Positions 16,924 to 25,702 of a stretch of DNA of 64,000 nt are shown here, one piece after another. Where the stretch lies: the NCBI GenBank assembly GCA_022448645.1, contig JAKVBZ010000010.1, forward strand, positions 41,194 through 105,193, in the 5' to 3' direction. Made by a program: the position numbers and the translations under genes. Position 1 is the first letter of the stretch. Every line of letters begins with the position of its first letter. The DNA comes from Pirellulaceae bacterium. GTDB lineage: Bacteria; Planctomycetota; Planctomycetia; Pirellulales; Pirellulaceae. The notes beneath the pieces are model-generated. The model ran no database searches and was not told where the DNA came from. It saw only the letters and a list, made by a program, of their open reading frames with translations.

Positions 16924-17309
16924 GACACTTGTCTAGCGTGGGATGCACCAGCTCGGTGCCGGCGATGGCTCTCGCCAAACGATGGATTCCCTAGTGGAAT
17001 CACACTTTCCCAGATGAGAAATCTACTTACACGTTTCATGGCTTCATGCCAGTCCCACAAGATTGTCAGTGATTTGTTCTCATCCCAATCGTGAATGAGA
17101 TCCCGCACGCAATCAATATTCGTATCAACCAGTATGGGTTCGAATAAATTCCCAACAATCAAATCGTAATGCTTGCGCAAGCCAACCGTCTTGAGTGGTC
17201 TGATAATCTGTCTGGCTGCCATGACGTTCGTCTTGGAGGCAGTCGAGCTGCGCAACTGGTTAACCGGGTGCCTAGCAGACAGGATGTCCCATGCGACTGG
17301 TTTCACCAT
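16920..17309 (-). pseudogene. O-methyltransferase (COMT-like, SAM-dependent) gene remnant
   Basis: The minus-strand translation contains the recognisable core of a plant/bacterial-type O-methyltransferase: YDLIVGNLFEPI (expected D.V.GDFFE), then LIHDWDENKSLTIL and EAMKRVSRFLIWESVIP, ending GNPSFGE. These align to the LHDWDDE...LTIL...AMxPGGRLLxxExVIPxGNxPS block. The SAM-binding Gly-rich region is absent, GDxF is VGNLF, PGGR is RVSR, and after PSFGE the frame becomes unlike the family. Only about 130 of ~340 expected residues remain. This is a decayed gene. Confidence 0.7.
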
Positions 17310-17372
17310 CGTAGAAATTTCGTGGTATGATGCTGTGGTCGAAAAAAATCTTAATCGGACGGGAGACGCGGC

Positions 17373-19016
17373 GTGATCTTAACTCGATATTTTAGACTCA
17401 AAGTGCTGATGGCTCTGGCTGGCCTGCTTTGTTGTCACTCAGGCGGATCAGGCGATGAATTTCGCAACATGCAAACAGAAGCCATCTCCAATAACCTGAC
17501 CAGTTGGGGTCGCTGGGGAAGGAAGCCGAAGAAGTATTCTGGGTGGAAGAATCATTCGAATCGCCTCATTCCCGCCTATATTTTTGGCATGTCTCTGGAA
17601 TCCGTTTCTGGAGAAAACAATGTCTACCGTGACCCAGAACGACTTCGTCAGTTGTATGGTCGGAAATCAGATGCCCCTCAGGTTGAACACGGCACAGTAG
17701 ACTATTTTGACCAAACTGACATCTATCATCTACAAAAAGCAGCTGTCGAATCCGGCAAGCGTCACGTTATCCTCTTTCTCTTTGATGGAATGGATTGGCA
17801 GACTTCCTGGGCGGCCAGTATCTACCGCACGGGCTCGATCCACTATCACGAGGGTCGAGGACGAGGTCTGCATTTTCTTGACTATCGAGGTGTCGCCACC
17901 GATTTTGGCTATTTTGTGTCTAGTCCACATAGCACGAAAAAGGAAACAGATGTCGATGCCCAGATCGTGCTGAATCCCGGAGGAGAGGTTTCTGGCGGGT
18001 ACGATCCATTACGTGGCGGCTTGACTCCGTGGGCCGTGTCGCCCGATGAGAAATATTTGATAGGAAAAAGTCGAGAACAACCGCACACCGTAACAGACTC
18101 AGCAGCCTCGGCCACATCGATAGCCACGGGAATGAAGACATACAACGGCGCCATCAACATGGACGTTACTGGCACACCAATTGAGCCGCTTGCGCGAGAG
18201 CTGCAGCGAGAACGAGGTTGGTCTGTAGGTGTGGTAACTAGTGTACCCATCAGTCACGCAACTCCCGCCTGCATGTATGCCAACAACGTAAAGCGTGGCG
18301 ATCACCAGGATATCACTCGAGACATGATAGGTTTGCGATCTGTATCGCATCGCGCCAAGCCATTATCTGGAGTCGACGTGTTATTGGGTTGTGGCTGGGG
18401 TGAGGAGACTCAGTCAGATGATGCCCAAGGGCGAAACTTTGTACCCGGCAATCGGTTCGTCACGGCTAGCGACATGGCAAAGATCGACGGGGATCATTCT
18501 GACAATTACCATGTCGTACAGCGCCTACCCGGAGAACATGGCGGAAAACTGTTGGCGGCAGCCGTCGAAGCATCCATCTCTTCTGGTCAACGGTTGTTTG
18601 GATTCTTCGGTGGGCCGGGAGGGCACTTGCCCTACCAAACGGCGGACGGCCGTTTTAATCCTACGCACGGGATCGCTGCGGCAGAACAGTATTCTGAGGC
18701 GGATCTGTACGAAAACCCAACGTTGGCAGAGATGACAACGGCTGCTTTAGAGGTGCTCGGTTCCAAACAGCAAAGCTTTCACCTTATGATCGAAGCTGGT
18801 GACCTCGACTGGGCCAGTCATGATAACAATCTGGACAATGCGATTGGCTCCGTCTTTAGTGGTGACGATGCTTTTCGTGCCGTCACGGAATGGGTCGAGA
18901 AAAATGACTGTTGGTCTGAAACGGTTGTCATCGTGACGGCCGATCATGGCCACTATCTTGTGATCGAAGACCCGCAAGCTATTGCCAGATCATCACAACA
19001 CACGGCCCAAGAATAA
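17373..19016 (+). CDS. Exported alkaline phosphatase
   Basis: The 547-residue protein has the alkaline phosphatase superfamily layout. A first metal Asp is in HVILFLFDGMDWQ (about residue 131-143), the nucleophile Ser is in TDSAASATSIATG (about 240), YNGAINMD follows, and the late metal-binding parts are MIEAGDLDWASHDNN and VIVTADHGHY (about 523). The N-terminus, LKVLMALAGLLCCHSGGSGDE, is a signal peptide, possibly with a lipobox-like LLCC, so it acts outside the cytoplasm releasing phosphate from monoesters. The start is a GTG with GGGAG about eight bases upstream. TTCACC and TATGAT spaced by 18 bases (about 17305-17330) could be its promoter. No PhoB-type box was identified. Confidence 0.88.
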   Translation: MILTRYFRLKVLMALAGLLCCHSGGSGDEFRNMQTEAISNNLTSWGRWGRKPKKYSGWKNHSNRLIPAYIFGMSLESVSGENNVYRDPERLRQLYGRKSDAPQVEHGTVDYFDQTDIYHLQKAAVESGKRHVILFLFDGMDWQTSWAASIYRTGSIHYHEGRGRGLHFLDYRGVATDFGYFVSSPHSTKKETDVDAQIVLNPGGEVSGGYDPLRGGLTPWAVSPDEKYLIGKSREQPHTVTDSAASATSIATGMKTYNGAINMDVTGTPIEPLARELQRERGWSVGVVTSVPISHATPACMYANNVKRGDHQDITRDMIGLRSVSHRAKPLSGVDVLLGCGWGEETQSDDAQGRNFVPGNRFVTASDMAKIDGDHSDNYHVVQRLPGEHGGKLLAAAVEASISSGQRLFGFFGGPGGHLPYQTADGRFNPTHGIAAAEQYSEADLYENPTLAEMTTAALEVLGSKQQSFHLMIEAGDLDWASHDNNLDNAIGSVFSGDDAFRAVTEWVEKNDCWSETVVIVTADHGHYLVIEDPQAIARSSQHTAQE

Positions 19017-19276
19017 AAGGTGTCAAAGTGGTTATGGTTTGTCGGAATCAGTGACACACAGAAGGTGTCGAGACAAATAGCTTTCTCCGTGCGAAGTAAT
19101 TCCCGGCAGTGCATCTTAATTTTGAGGACGATATCTTCTACCAATGCGTTTGTGTTCATCTTGAGCCTCTGGTCAACAAAGACGGACGATGTTAGATGCA
19201 ATCATGAACATCACCTTCCTGGGCTTGCAGGCCACATCCGTCCGACAGGCATGCACTTGGCAGTGTTGCTCGCCTG

Positions 19277-19680
19277 TCAGCCAACCCAGATCGGACTCGA
19301 CCAGGCCATCTGGCCATTGTGTTGGGTCACGCGCACGTAGTACCAATCAGCGTCAAGTTGTGGGCGACGGTCATGCCAGCGAATCTGTGTGGAGTATTCT
19401 GTCGGGCCCGCCAGGCGATTCACGATATAACTTTCGCTGGTAAAAACTCCGGTAAAAGTAATTACATTGTCATCCACCAAATCTGCCAATGTCGCGACAA
19501 CCGTCTGTTCGACTGGTTGGCGTAGTTGAAGTGTCAAGACAGTGTCCACTTTTTTGATCCTCGTCCCGCAGCAGTTGTGACTCGTGACGAACACCAGAAG
19601 TGATGGCGGCAGCTAAGGCTCCACCCACAAAACCTTGGCGACTAAATTCTATGGAAATGTCCTTGTGTTTTAACCGGGCG
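19277..19680 (-). pseudogene. Frameshifted, internally deleted remnant of an exported protein
   Basis: Two protein-like frames meet on this strand. The upstream one (about 19680 to 19540) reads IEFSRQGFVGGALAAAITSG, resembling a twin-arginine-type leader with one Arg lost, but has no start codon. The second (to the stop at 19277) reads LAGPTEYSTQIRWHDRRP and ends YYVRVTQHNGQMAWSSPIWV, an ending I associate with DUF3604/CehA-McbA-type metallohydrolases. A leader joined to a C-terminus through a frameshift suggests loss of the middle of a longer gene. The family call is tentative; the pseudogene call is firmer. Confidence 0.6.
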
Positions 19681-19694
19681 CAATGTGCTGTGGC

Positions 19695-20735
19695 CTATTG
19701 TTGTGGCCACGATTTCAAACCGGGCCAAGAATCGGGCGCATCCCAAAAATCGTGTTTGCGGTCTCCATAATAATTGGTGACAACCTGATCCATCACTGCG
19801 GCTGTGCGGGCAGCTGTTTCGCCGGTACTGGGGCAGGTGCCCCGGCCAAGCAAGTCATTGACAACACATTGGATTAATGGTTGTTGCACGTGTGGTGGAT
19901 GTGGTATTTCAAAATGTTTCAACTGATCGTCCACTCGGAGGCAAACCGGCTCCTGGGCGAACACTGCAAAGCGAAGACTTCCCTTTAACCCCACGATCTC
20001 CACGATGTCTCGGGTATTTGAGCTGGCAAAATTCCAGGAGGCCAATCCCAGGACACCGCTACCTGTGCGAAAGTGCATCACAACAGTATCTTCGACATCG
20101 TAGAGTGCAGCGCCATTGCTGGCCATTCCTGCGACATTTTCCAGGGGGCCCAGCAGGTAGTCGATCAGATCTAGCGCGTGAGACCCCAAATCGAAGAACA
20201 AACCGCCTCCCGAATGCGGAGCCACAAGTCGCCAAGGCAGTGTTTGTGTGTCAAAGTCGGCTGGAACCGGTGCCTCCAAACGATGTTGCACTCCGGTAAT
20301 TGTTCCCAGAATTCCAGAATCAATGATTTCTTTCACTTTCAGAAATCTCGGCAAAGCTCGACGATAATAGGCGACAAACAGCGGTAGATCACGGCCTTGA
20401 AATGCCTCTACCATCTGTTGGCACTCACGAAAGTTTCTGGCCATCGGTTTTTCCACGTAGGCTGGTTTACCAATCTCAGCCGCTTGCAACGCATAGGCCA
20501 GATGGGAGCCAGGTGGGGTGGCAATATAAATGGCATTCACTTCGGGGTCATGGAAAAGCTCATCCGCTGAGTCGTACCAACGGGCGACTTGATGCCGCTT
20601 CGCATAGTCTTCGGCCAGTGCTCCAGTGCGACGCATCACCGCGACCACTGAACTGTCGGTTGCCAACTGCAGCGCGGGACCGCTCTTGACTTCGGTCACG
20701 TCACCGCATCCCAAGATTCCCCAGCGTATCGTCAC
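19695..20735 (-). CDS. Gfo/Idh/MocA family NAD(P)-dependent oxidoreductase
   Basis: The 346-residue protein starts with the dinucleotide-binding motif IRWGILGCGDV (residues 3-13). AIYIATPPGSHLAYALQAAEIG and the family's catalytic-lysine block YVEKPMARNFRECQQMV follow, then a C-terminal alpha/beta domain with GGGLFFDLGSHALDLIDYLLG containing the typical His. No leader peptide, so cytoplasmic. Such enzymes oxidise or epimerise sugars, inositols or related polyols. The GTG start has GGAG six bases upstream. It is divergent from the PhyH-type dioxygenase gene with about 220 bases between them, and may share control with that catabolic-looking group. Confidence 0.9.
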   Translation of the reverse strand: MTIRWGILGCGDVTEVKSGPALQLATDSSVVAVMRRTGALAEDYAKRHQVARWYDSADELFHDPEVNAIYIATPPGSHLAYALQAAEIGKPAYVEKPMARNFRECQQMVEAFQGRDLPLFVAYYRRALPRFLKVKEIIDSGILGTITGVQHRLEAPVPADFDTQTLPWRLVAPHSGGGLFFDLGSHALDLIDYLLGPLENVAGMASNGAALYDVEDTVVMHFRTGSGVLGLASWNFASSNTRDIVEIVGLKGSLRFAVFAQEPVCLRVDDQLKHFEIPHPPHVQQPLIQCVVNDLLGRGTCPSTGETAARTAAVMDQVVTNYYGDRKHDFWDAPDSWPGLKSWPQQ

Positions 20736-20957
20736 ATGATTCTCCTAATGAATAAGATGGGCTATCATTATGTTGCCTAGAAAAGATTGCGCCAATTCTA
20801 TGCCACAGGCGGATCGGCTGTGGCAGTTTGTCGCCAACACCGGGCGTGGGCAGAAACACGCTCTTTCGACAAGAGCTCCGCGTTAGATGTGGTGGCAGGT
20901 TTGGAGCGGTCTCACGAACCTCGTTGAAGTGCTTCTCGATGAAGATCTCCAGAGTAA

Positions 20958-21752
20958 ATGATCGAACCAAACAGTTTTCAACAACTTGATGACAATGGTT
21001 ATGTGCTACTGCCTGACGTCATAAATGCGAATCTGTTGGGTCAGCTTCGCGACCAGATCACGATGCTATTCCAACGAGAAGGGGCATCGGCGGGCGCAGA
21101 GTTTCGTCAGGAACCCGGAAGTCGGCGATTGGCGAACCTGGTCAACAAAGGGGATATATTCCAGGAAATCATGGCCCACGCGGACGTATTGCCATTGGTC
21201 CAACATGTACTGGAATGCAACGTCAAGTTGAGCAGTTTGAATGCACGCTCGGCCAATCCAAACAACAAAGAGCCTCAACCGCTGCACTGTGACATGGGTG
21301 CGATACCCGATACAAAAGGAAGTTGGGTCTGTAACGTTGTGTGGATGCTCGATGATTTTACAAAAGACAACGGTGCTTTGCGCGTGATACCGGGTTCCCA
21401 TCGCTCCAACCAGTTGCCACAGTCTTTGCTGGACGACTGCTTGGCCGATCACCCGCAACAGTTTTTGGTTACCGGCAAGGCAGGATCCGTGATTGTTATG
21501 AATGCGCATTTGTGGCACGGTGGCCTGGCCAATCGAACCGATCGTCCACGTACTGCCATCCACGCCTTTTACTGCCGGCGCGACAAGCCTCAGCAGCAGT
21601 ACCAAAAGCAGTTGATCGACGCAGAGGTCCAAGCTACTTTGTCCGAGAGTTTGCGCTATCTGTTGGCATTGGACGATCCGGAGAACGACCGACTTGCTCG
21701 ACAGTCAGTGGAGCGCAGCGGATTCTTGCGACCTAGTCCTCATACCGACTAG
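20958..21752 (+). CDS. Phytanoyl-CoA dioxygenase (PhyH) family Fe(II)/2-oxoglutarate oxygenase
   Basis: The 264-residue protein has the double-stranded beta-helix iron site of the PhyH family: LHCDMG gives His110 and Asp112, and NAHLWHGGLANRT gives the distal His (187, with H184 nearby), followed by an Arg (R195/R198 region) that would hold 2-oxoglutarate. WMLDDFTKDNGALRVIPGSHRS is the standard mid-family block. Substrates of bacterial members vary and cannot be assigned. It is followed by a DapA/NanA-type aldolase gene and a hydrolase-like gene on the same strand. A degenerate palindromic repeat sits in the gap after it. Confidence 0.88.
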   Translation: MIEPNSFQQLDDNGYVLLPDVINANLLGQLRDQITMLFQREGASAGAEFRQEPGSRRLANLVNKGDIFQEIMAHADVLPLVQHVLECNVKLSSLNARSANPNNKEPQPLHCDMGAIPDTKGSWVCNVVWMLDDFTKDNGALRVIPGSHRSNQLPQSLLDDCLADHPQQFLVTGKAGSVIVMNAHLWHGGLANRTDRPRTAIHAFYCRRDKPQQQYQKQLIDAEVQATLSESLRYLLALDDPENDRLARQSVERSGFLRPSPHTD

Positions 21753-21795
21753 AGAAGGACTCCCATCCTCTGGTGCTAGAGGTTATTATGTTTCT

Positions 21796-21820
21796 TCTCG
21801 TTCCCATGCTCTGTGTCGGG
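21796..21820 (+). repeat. Degenerate copy of a GTTCCCACGCTC-type palindromic repeat
   Basis: TCTCGTTCCCATGCTCTGTG here corresponds to TTCTCATTCCCACGCTCTTT at 55692, where the palindrome is intact. The right arm here is damaged (GTGTCGGG for GTGGGAA). It lies between the dioxygenase and aldolase genes. Confidence 0.5.
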
Positions 21821-21945
21821 CCTCAGCTGCTGATATCATGCTGGGGAAGCGCAGCGCCAATCATCTCTATGTGCGTTGCCCTTACGAATACCCTTCGGCG
21901 TGCTCAGGGATGACACAAAAATCACACAAGCAGAAAGACACCTTC

Positions 21946-22860
21946 ATGGCTATCCAAAAGATAACGGGCGGGATTTGGCCTGCCGTACTGAGTGCAGTCG
22001 ACACAGCCGGCACTCCTAACATGGAAGCAATGGATCAACTCGTCGAATTGTTCGTCGAGCAGGAACTGGATGGGCTGTACCTGTTAGGGTCGACCGGTCA
22101 AGGTCCAGCGCTGTCCTTGGAGACTCGTAAAGCGATCTGCGAACGCGTATGCCAAACGAACAATCATCGACTTCCGGTCATGGTTCATGTGGGTGCAGTA
22201 TCTGTTTATGATGCTATTGAGTTAGCCAAACATGCAGCTGACTGTGGTGCCGACGCCATTAGTTCGGTTCCGCCGATCTATTTTCCGGTCGACGTTAATC
22301 TCACATTCTCTCACTATGAAATGATCGCGTCAGCCACCGAGTTGCCATTTTTTCCATACCACGCGGCATTCAACCAGCTTGCGCTACCTTCGTCCGCCGA
22401 GTATGGACGTCGGTTGAAAGAGTTACCGCATTTTGCGGGCGTGAAACTAACGGAAGCCAATTTTGCTTTCTTTTCTCAATTGCGAGATGCACTCGGTGAC
22501 GATTATGTATTGTTCTCTGGGTTCGACGAATTGCTCGCCCATGGCATTATGTCTGGTTCGGACGGTGCGATCGGCACGTTTATGAACCTTTGGGGGCCGG
22601 TCTTCAAGAAGGCTGATCAAGCGATCCGACAGGGCGACACAGAAATGGGTCAACGCTTGACGCGCGTATTCCTCCGAGAGGTCATTCCTTTTGTCGTGGA
22701 TCGCGTCAAGTTTATTAGTTTCTTAAGTCGCGCGATGTATCTGACGTACAATATCGACATCGGCGAGGGACGTTCGCCTTTCTGTATCGCCACGGCCACG
22801 ATCGAAGATGACGTTGTGCGGGAAGTCGTAGCGCGCGTGAATGCCGTAGTCGGCATATAA
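21946..22860 (+). CDS. DHDPS/N-acetylneuraminate lyase family aldolase
   Basis: The ~304-residue class I aldolase is of the DapA/NanA superfamily. LYLLGSTGQGPALSLETRK (about residues 45-62) is the substrate carboxylate-binding block, FFPYHAAF supplies the conserved Tyr138, and FAGVKLTEANF supplies the Schiff-base Lys167. The GSTGQG form, and the neighbouring genes, point to a sugar-acid lyase more than to lysine synthesis; that is inference. The start at 21946 gives the normal family length; the in-frame stretch back to 21694 overlaps the previous gene and a repeat and does not look coding. The ribosome-binding site is weak. Confidence 0.88.
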   Translation: MAIQKITGGIWPAVLSAVDTAGTPNMEAMDQLVELFVEQELDGLYLLGSTGQGPALSLETRKAICERVCQTNNHRLPVMVHVGAVSVYDAIELAKHAADCGADAISSVPPIYFPVDVNLTFSHYEMIASATELPFFPYHAAFNQLALPSSAEYGRRLKELPHFAGVKLTEANFAFFSQLRDALGDDYVLFSGFDELLAHGIMSGSDGAIGTFMNLWGPVFKKADQAIRQGDTEMGQRLTRVFLREVIPFVVDRVKFISFLSRAMYLTYNIDIGEGRSPFCIATATIEDDVVREVVARVNAVVGI

Positions 22861-22961
22861 AGATCGCGCGTCTCAACTGGGTGGATGGCCAGTCTGATGG
22901 CTGCCTGGCTATTCATGTTAACACATGTATGTCCGAAACCGATTTGCTAGGAGCGAAAGCC

Positions 22962-25268
22962 ATGCAATGCTTTGCCAATCAAGCACGGATGCTGATGGTT
23001 GTGTGCTTGACGTTGCATGCCACATCGCATGCTGAATCGTTGCCGATAGGATCCCATCCTCCCGCGCTCGAAACGCCTCATTTTCCCGATCGAGCACATG
23101 CGCTTGTCTGGCGAAATTGGCAGCTTGTACCAACTTCGCGAATCGCTCGAGTATTGGACACGGATGAAGCGACAGTAAGAGAATTAGCCACATCGATGGG
23201 TTTGCCCGGCAAAGTCCACGTTCCGGAACGCATGGAGGACCGGGGTTACATCACGGTCCTGCGTCGCAACTGGCACTTGCTCCCCTACGAACAACTGCTA
23301 ACGTTGCTTGACATGTCGTCCAAACAACTGGCTTTTTCTTTGCGGGAAGACGACTTTCTTTACCATAAACTCGGCCTGCTCAAACCGAAATGCGAGCCTG
23401 TCGTATATGAGGGGCCAAGCGATGCGAAACGAAAACGGGCAGAAGAAATCCGACAGCAGGTAGTAGAGCACTTTGGTGACGCGTTGCATCATCCGGGCGA
23501 AGAACGCTTTGCATTCATCGATGAACTGAGTAGGACCAGTCAAACACAGCGACAGACCACAGCTGAGAATCGCTCCGATCGTCCGCTGCGTTTTATTTAT
23601 TCCTATTGTGGAGTTTTCGGCGATCCACTTATCGACTCGGAGGTGGATCCGTTCCCTGATGGGCTACTGGAAAAACTTTCCGATCAGGGTGTGACGGGAG
23701 TGTGGTTGCACGTGGTGCTCCGTCAACTCGCGCCCGGTGGTCCCTATTTTCCCGAGTTCGGCGAAGGACACGAACAGCGGATTACTAATCTGCAACGGCT
23801 GGTCAAGCGCGCCCAGCGTTACGGCATCGACATTTATCTCTACATGAATGAACCTCGATCGCAGCCGTTCGCCTTTTTCGAAGAACGGCCCAACATGGCC
23901 GGACTCATCGTTGGCGAGCGCAAGTTAATGTGTACGAGCGTTCCTGAAGTGCGCGACTGGATTCGCGACGCGCTCACTTACGTATTCCGTCAAGTGCCAA
24001 ATTTGGGAGGCGTGTTTACGATTACGGCATCGGAAAACCCCACCAATTGTGCCTATCGCGGTGGGCACCGCGATTGTCCGCGTTGTGGAAAACGATCCGA
24101 CACAGAGATCTTGGTCGAAGTGAATCAGGCCATTGCCGAAGGAGTGCACCGTGGATCGCCAGACGCGCGGGTCATCGTGTGGGACTGGGGGTGGCGAGGG
24201 CACGCAAAAGCACCAGATATCGTTTCTGCCTTGCCCGACTCGGTATGGTTCATGTCAGTCAGCGAATGGGCTCTTCGAATTAATCGCGGTGGAGTGGACC
24301 AGACGGTTGGCGAATACTCGATCTCAGCCGTGGGTCCCGGTCCTCGCGCAAAACTTCACTGGCGGGCCGCGCGGCAGGCTGGGCTCAAGACGGTGGCCAA
24401 GGTGCAGTTGAATTGCACATGGGAATTATCGAGCGTGCCGTATCTACCTGTCCTCGAATTGGTGGCGAGGCATTGCGCCAATCTGGCACAAGAACAGGTC
24501 GATGGAATGATGATGAGTTGGTCATTGGGCGGGTATCCGTCACCCAACCTGCAGGTGTCAAAAAGATTTCATGACAACCCACAAGCGAAAATCCCCGATG
24601 TCCTAGACGGAATCGCCAGAGACAGGTATGGAAAAAAAGCAATATCGCACGCTCGTCAAGCCTGGCAAGCTTTCAGTCGGGCGTTCGAACAGTATCCCTA
24701 CAATGGTGCTGTCGTGTATTTGGCGCCAGTACAGGTAGGGCCGGCGAATTTGATGTACGGAAGAAAGACTGGATATAGCGCATCGATGGTCGGTATTCCC
24801 TACGATGATTTGGATGGCTGGCGAGGAAGCTATCCCTCAGAAGTTTTTGCCGGTCAATTCGAAACTGTGGCTCGGGGATGGCAAGAAGGATTGGATGCGA
24901 TGCAGCGCGTCATCGACACGGCCGACCCACCGCTCCGTGCTACCGCGCAGGCAGATTTAGGCGTCGCACAGGCAGCCCATCTTTATTTTGCCAGTGTGGG
25001 AAACCAGGCTCGTTTTATCATGGCGCGGGATGCTCTCGCGGCCGATGAGTTAAACGACCAACAACGGGATCGTCTGCTGAAGAAGGTGGATGAGCTGTTA
25101 CTCGCAGAAATCGATTTGGCCGTGAAGTTGTATTCGATTGTCAAAGCCGATTCACGGATTGGCTTCGAGGCCAGTAATCACTACTTCTACGTGCCACTTG
25201 ATCTGGTCGAAAAGGTGATCAACTGCGAACATTTACGAGCTCAGTTGAGCACCGGTGATGGTTTCTAG
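22962..25268 (+). CDS. Large exported TIM-barrel glycoside hydrolase-like protein, unassigned family
   Basis: The ~768-residue protein has a signal peptide (CFANQARMLMVVCLTLHATSHAES). The next ~130 residues contain two helix-turn-helix-like repeats: WRNWQLVPTSRIARVLDTDE and RRNWHLLPYEQLLTLLDMSS. From about residue 210 comes a barrel-like domain: FIYSYCGVFGDPL, LSDQGVTGVWLHVVL, YGIDIYLYMNEPR, GGVFTITASENP, then CAYRGGHRDCPRCGK with a Cys pair, and VIVWDWGW. A helical C-terminal third follows. The barrel with acidic residues at strand ends suggests a glycosidase. The start is set by AGGAG eight bases upstream. Context (aldolase, dioxygenase, Gfo/Idh) fits polysaccharide or glycoconjugate breakdown. 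The substrate is unknown. Confidence 0.7.
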   Translation: MQCFANQARMLMVVCLTLHATSHAESLPIGSHPPALETPHFPDRAHALVWRNWQLVPTSRIARVLDTDEATVRELATSMGLPGKVHVPERMEDRGYITVLRRNWHLLPYEQLLTLLDMSSKQLAFSLREDDFLYHKLGLLKPKCEPVVYEGPSDAKRKRAEEIRQQVVEHFGDALHHPGEERFAFIDELSRTSQTQRQTTAENRSDRPLRFIYSYCGVFGDPLIDSEVDPFPDGLLEKLSDQGVTGVWLHVVLRQLAPGGPYFPEFGEGHEQRITNLQRLVKRAQRYGIDIYLYMNEPRSQPFAFFEERPNMAGLIVGERKLMCTSVPEVRDWIRDALTYVFRQVPNLGGVFTITASENPTNCAYRGGHRDCPRCGKRSDTEILVEVNQAIAEGVHRGSPDARVIVWDWGWRGHAKAPDIVSALPDSVWFMSVSEWALRINRGGVDQTVGEYSISAVGPGPRAKLHWRAARQAGLKTVAKVQLNCTWELSSVPYLPVLELVARHCANLAQEQVDGMMMSWSLGGYPSPNLQVSKRFHDNPQAKIPDVLDGIARDRYGKKAISHARQAWQAFSRAFEQYPYNGAVVYLAPVQVGPANLMYGRKTGYSASMVGIPYDDLDGWRGSYPSEVFAGQFETVARGWQEGLDAMQRVIDTADPPLRATAQADLGVAQAAHLYFASVGNQARFIMARDALAADELNDQQRDRLLKKVDELLLAEIDLAVKLYSIVKADSRIGFEASNHYFYVPLDLVEKVINCEHLRAQLSTGDGF

Positions 25269-25702
25269 TTAAGCCAGACGTGGTGCGGCGCACCAGACAG
25301 AGGACCAGATCGCAAGTCGGGTGAAAATGACTGATTCATCCCAGCGCAGGGGGAATCGCATGAAGCGGAAAGGTCATTCGCGGTGAAGTGGGCGAGTGGA
25401 TAGGTAAGAGTGGCCATCTGATTTCAAACGGTAGAACCGGCGGCAAACTCCCAATAGCATCCTTTGCTTGGTAGCATTCCTGGTCCACGCAACGCATCAT
25501 CAACAGTCATATCCCCGCGATACGGCCCAGAATCGCAACCAGCTGCACCACGTCGTTCCTACCGACGAACTGTCGATGCCGCTAGTCCATTGACTCATCA
25601 CCATGGCAGTCACGAATTCTCTTGCTGGCCAGCATACCACATGCGACAATCGTACGCACAGCAAACGAATAGAGGCTCCTTAACCGACACAAAGAGTTCC
25701 AC
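25269..25702. other. Intergenic region, nothing definite
   Basis: Between the hydrolase-like gene and the PQQ-propeller gene no frame looks coding on either strand, and no strong hairpin or repeat was noticed. It presumably holds the promoter of the propeller gene. Confidence 0.5.

Noticed and set aside
17136..17153. GGGTTCGAATAAATTCCC resembles the T-arm of a tRNA
   Set aside because: No acceptor, D or anticodon arms fit around it; the stretch lies inside the O-methyltransferase remnant and encodes NLFEPI on the minus strand.
18953..19276. Frames just after the alkaline phosphatase gene on both strands
   Set aside because: Translations show no family pattern or leader, and mostly mirror the end of the phosphatase gene or run across the gap.
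21694..21945. N-terminal extension of the DapA/NanA-type aldolase
   Set aside because: It overlaps the dioxygenase gene and a palindromic repeat, and the family core begins just after the Met at 21946.
23040..23300. HTH-like repeats of the exported hydrolase as a transcription regulator
   Set aside because: They follow a signal peptide and precede a barrel domain, so a DNA-binding role is unlikely.
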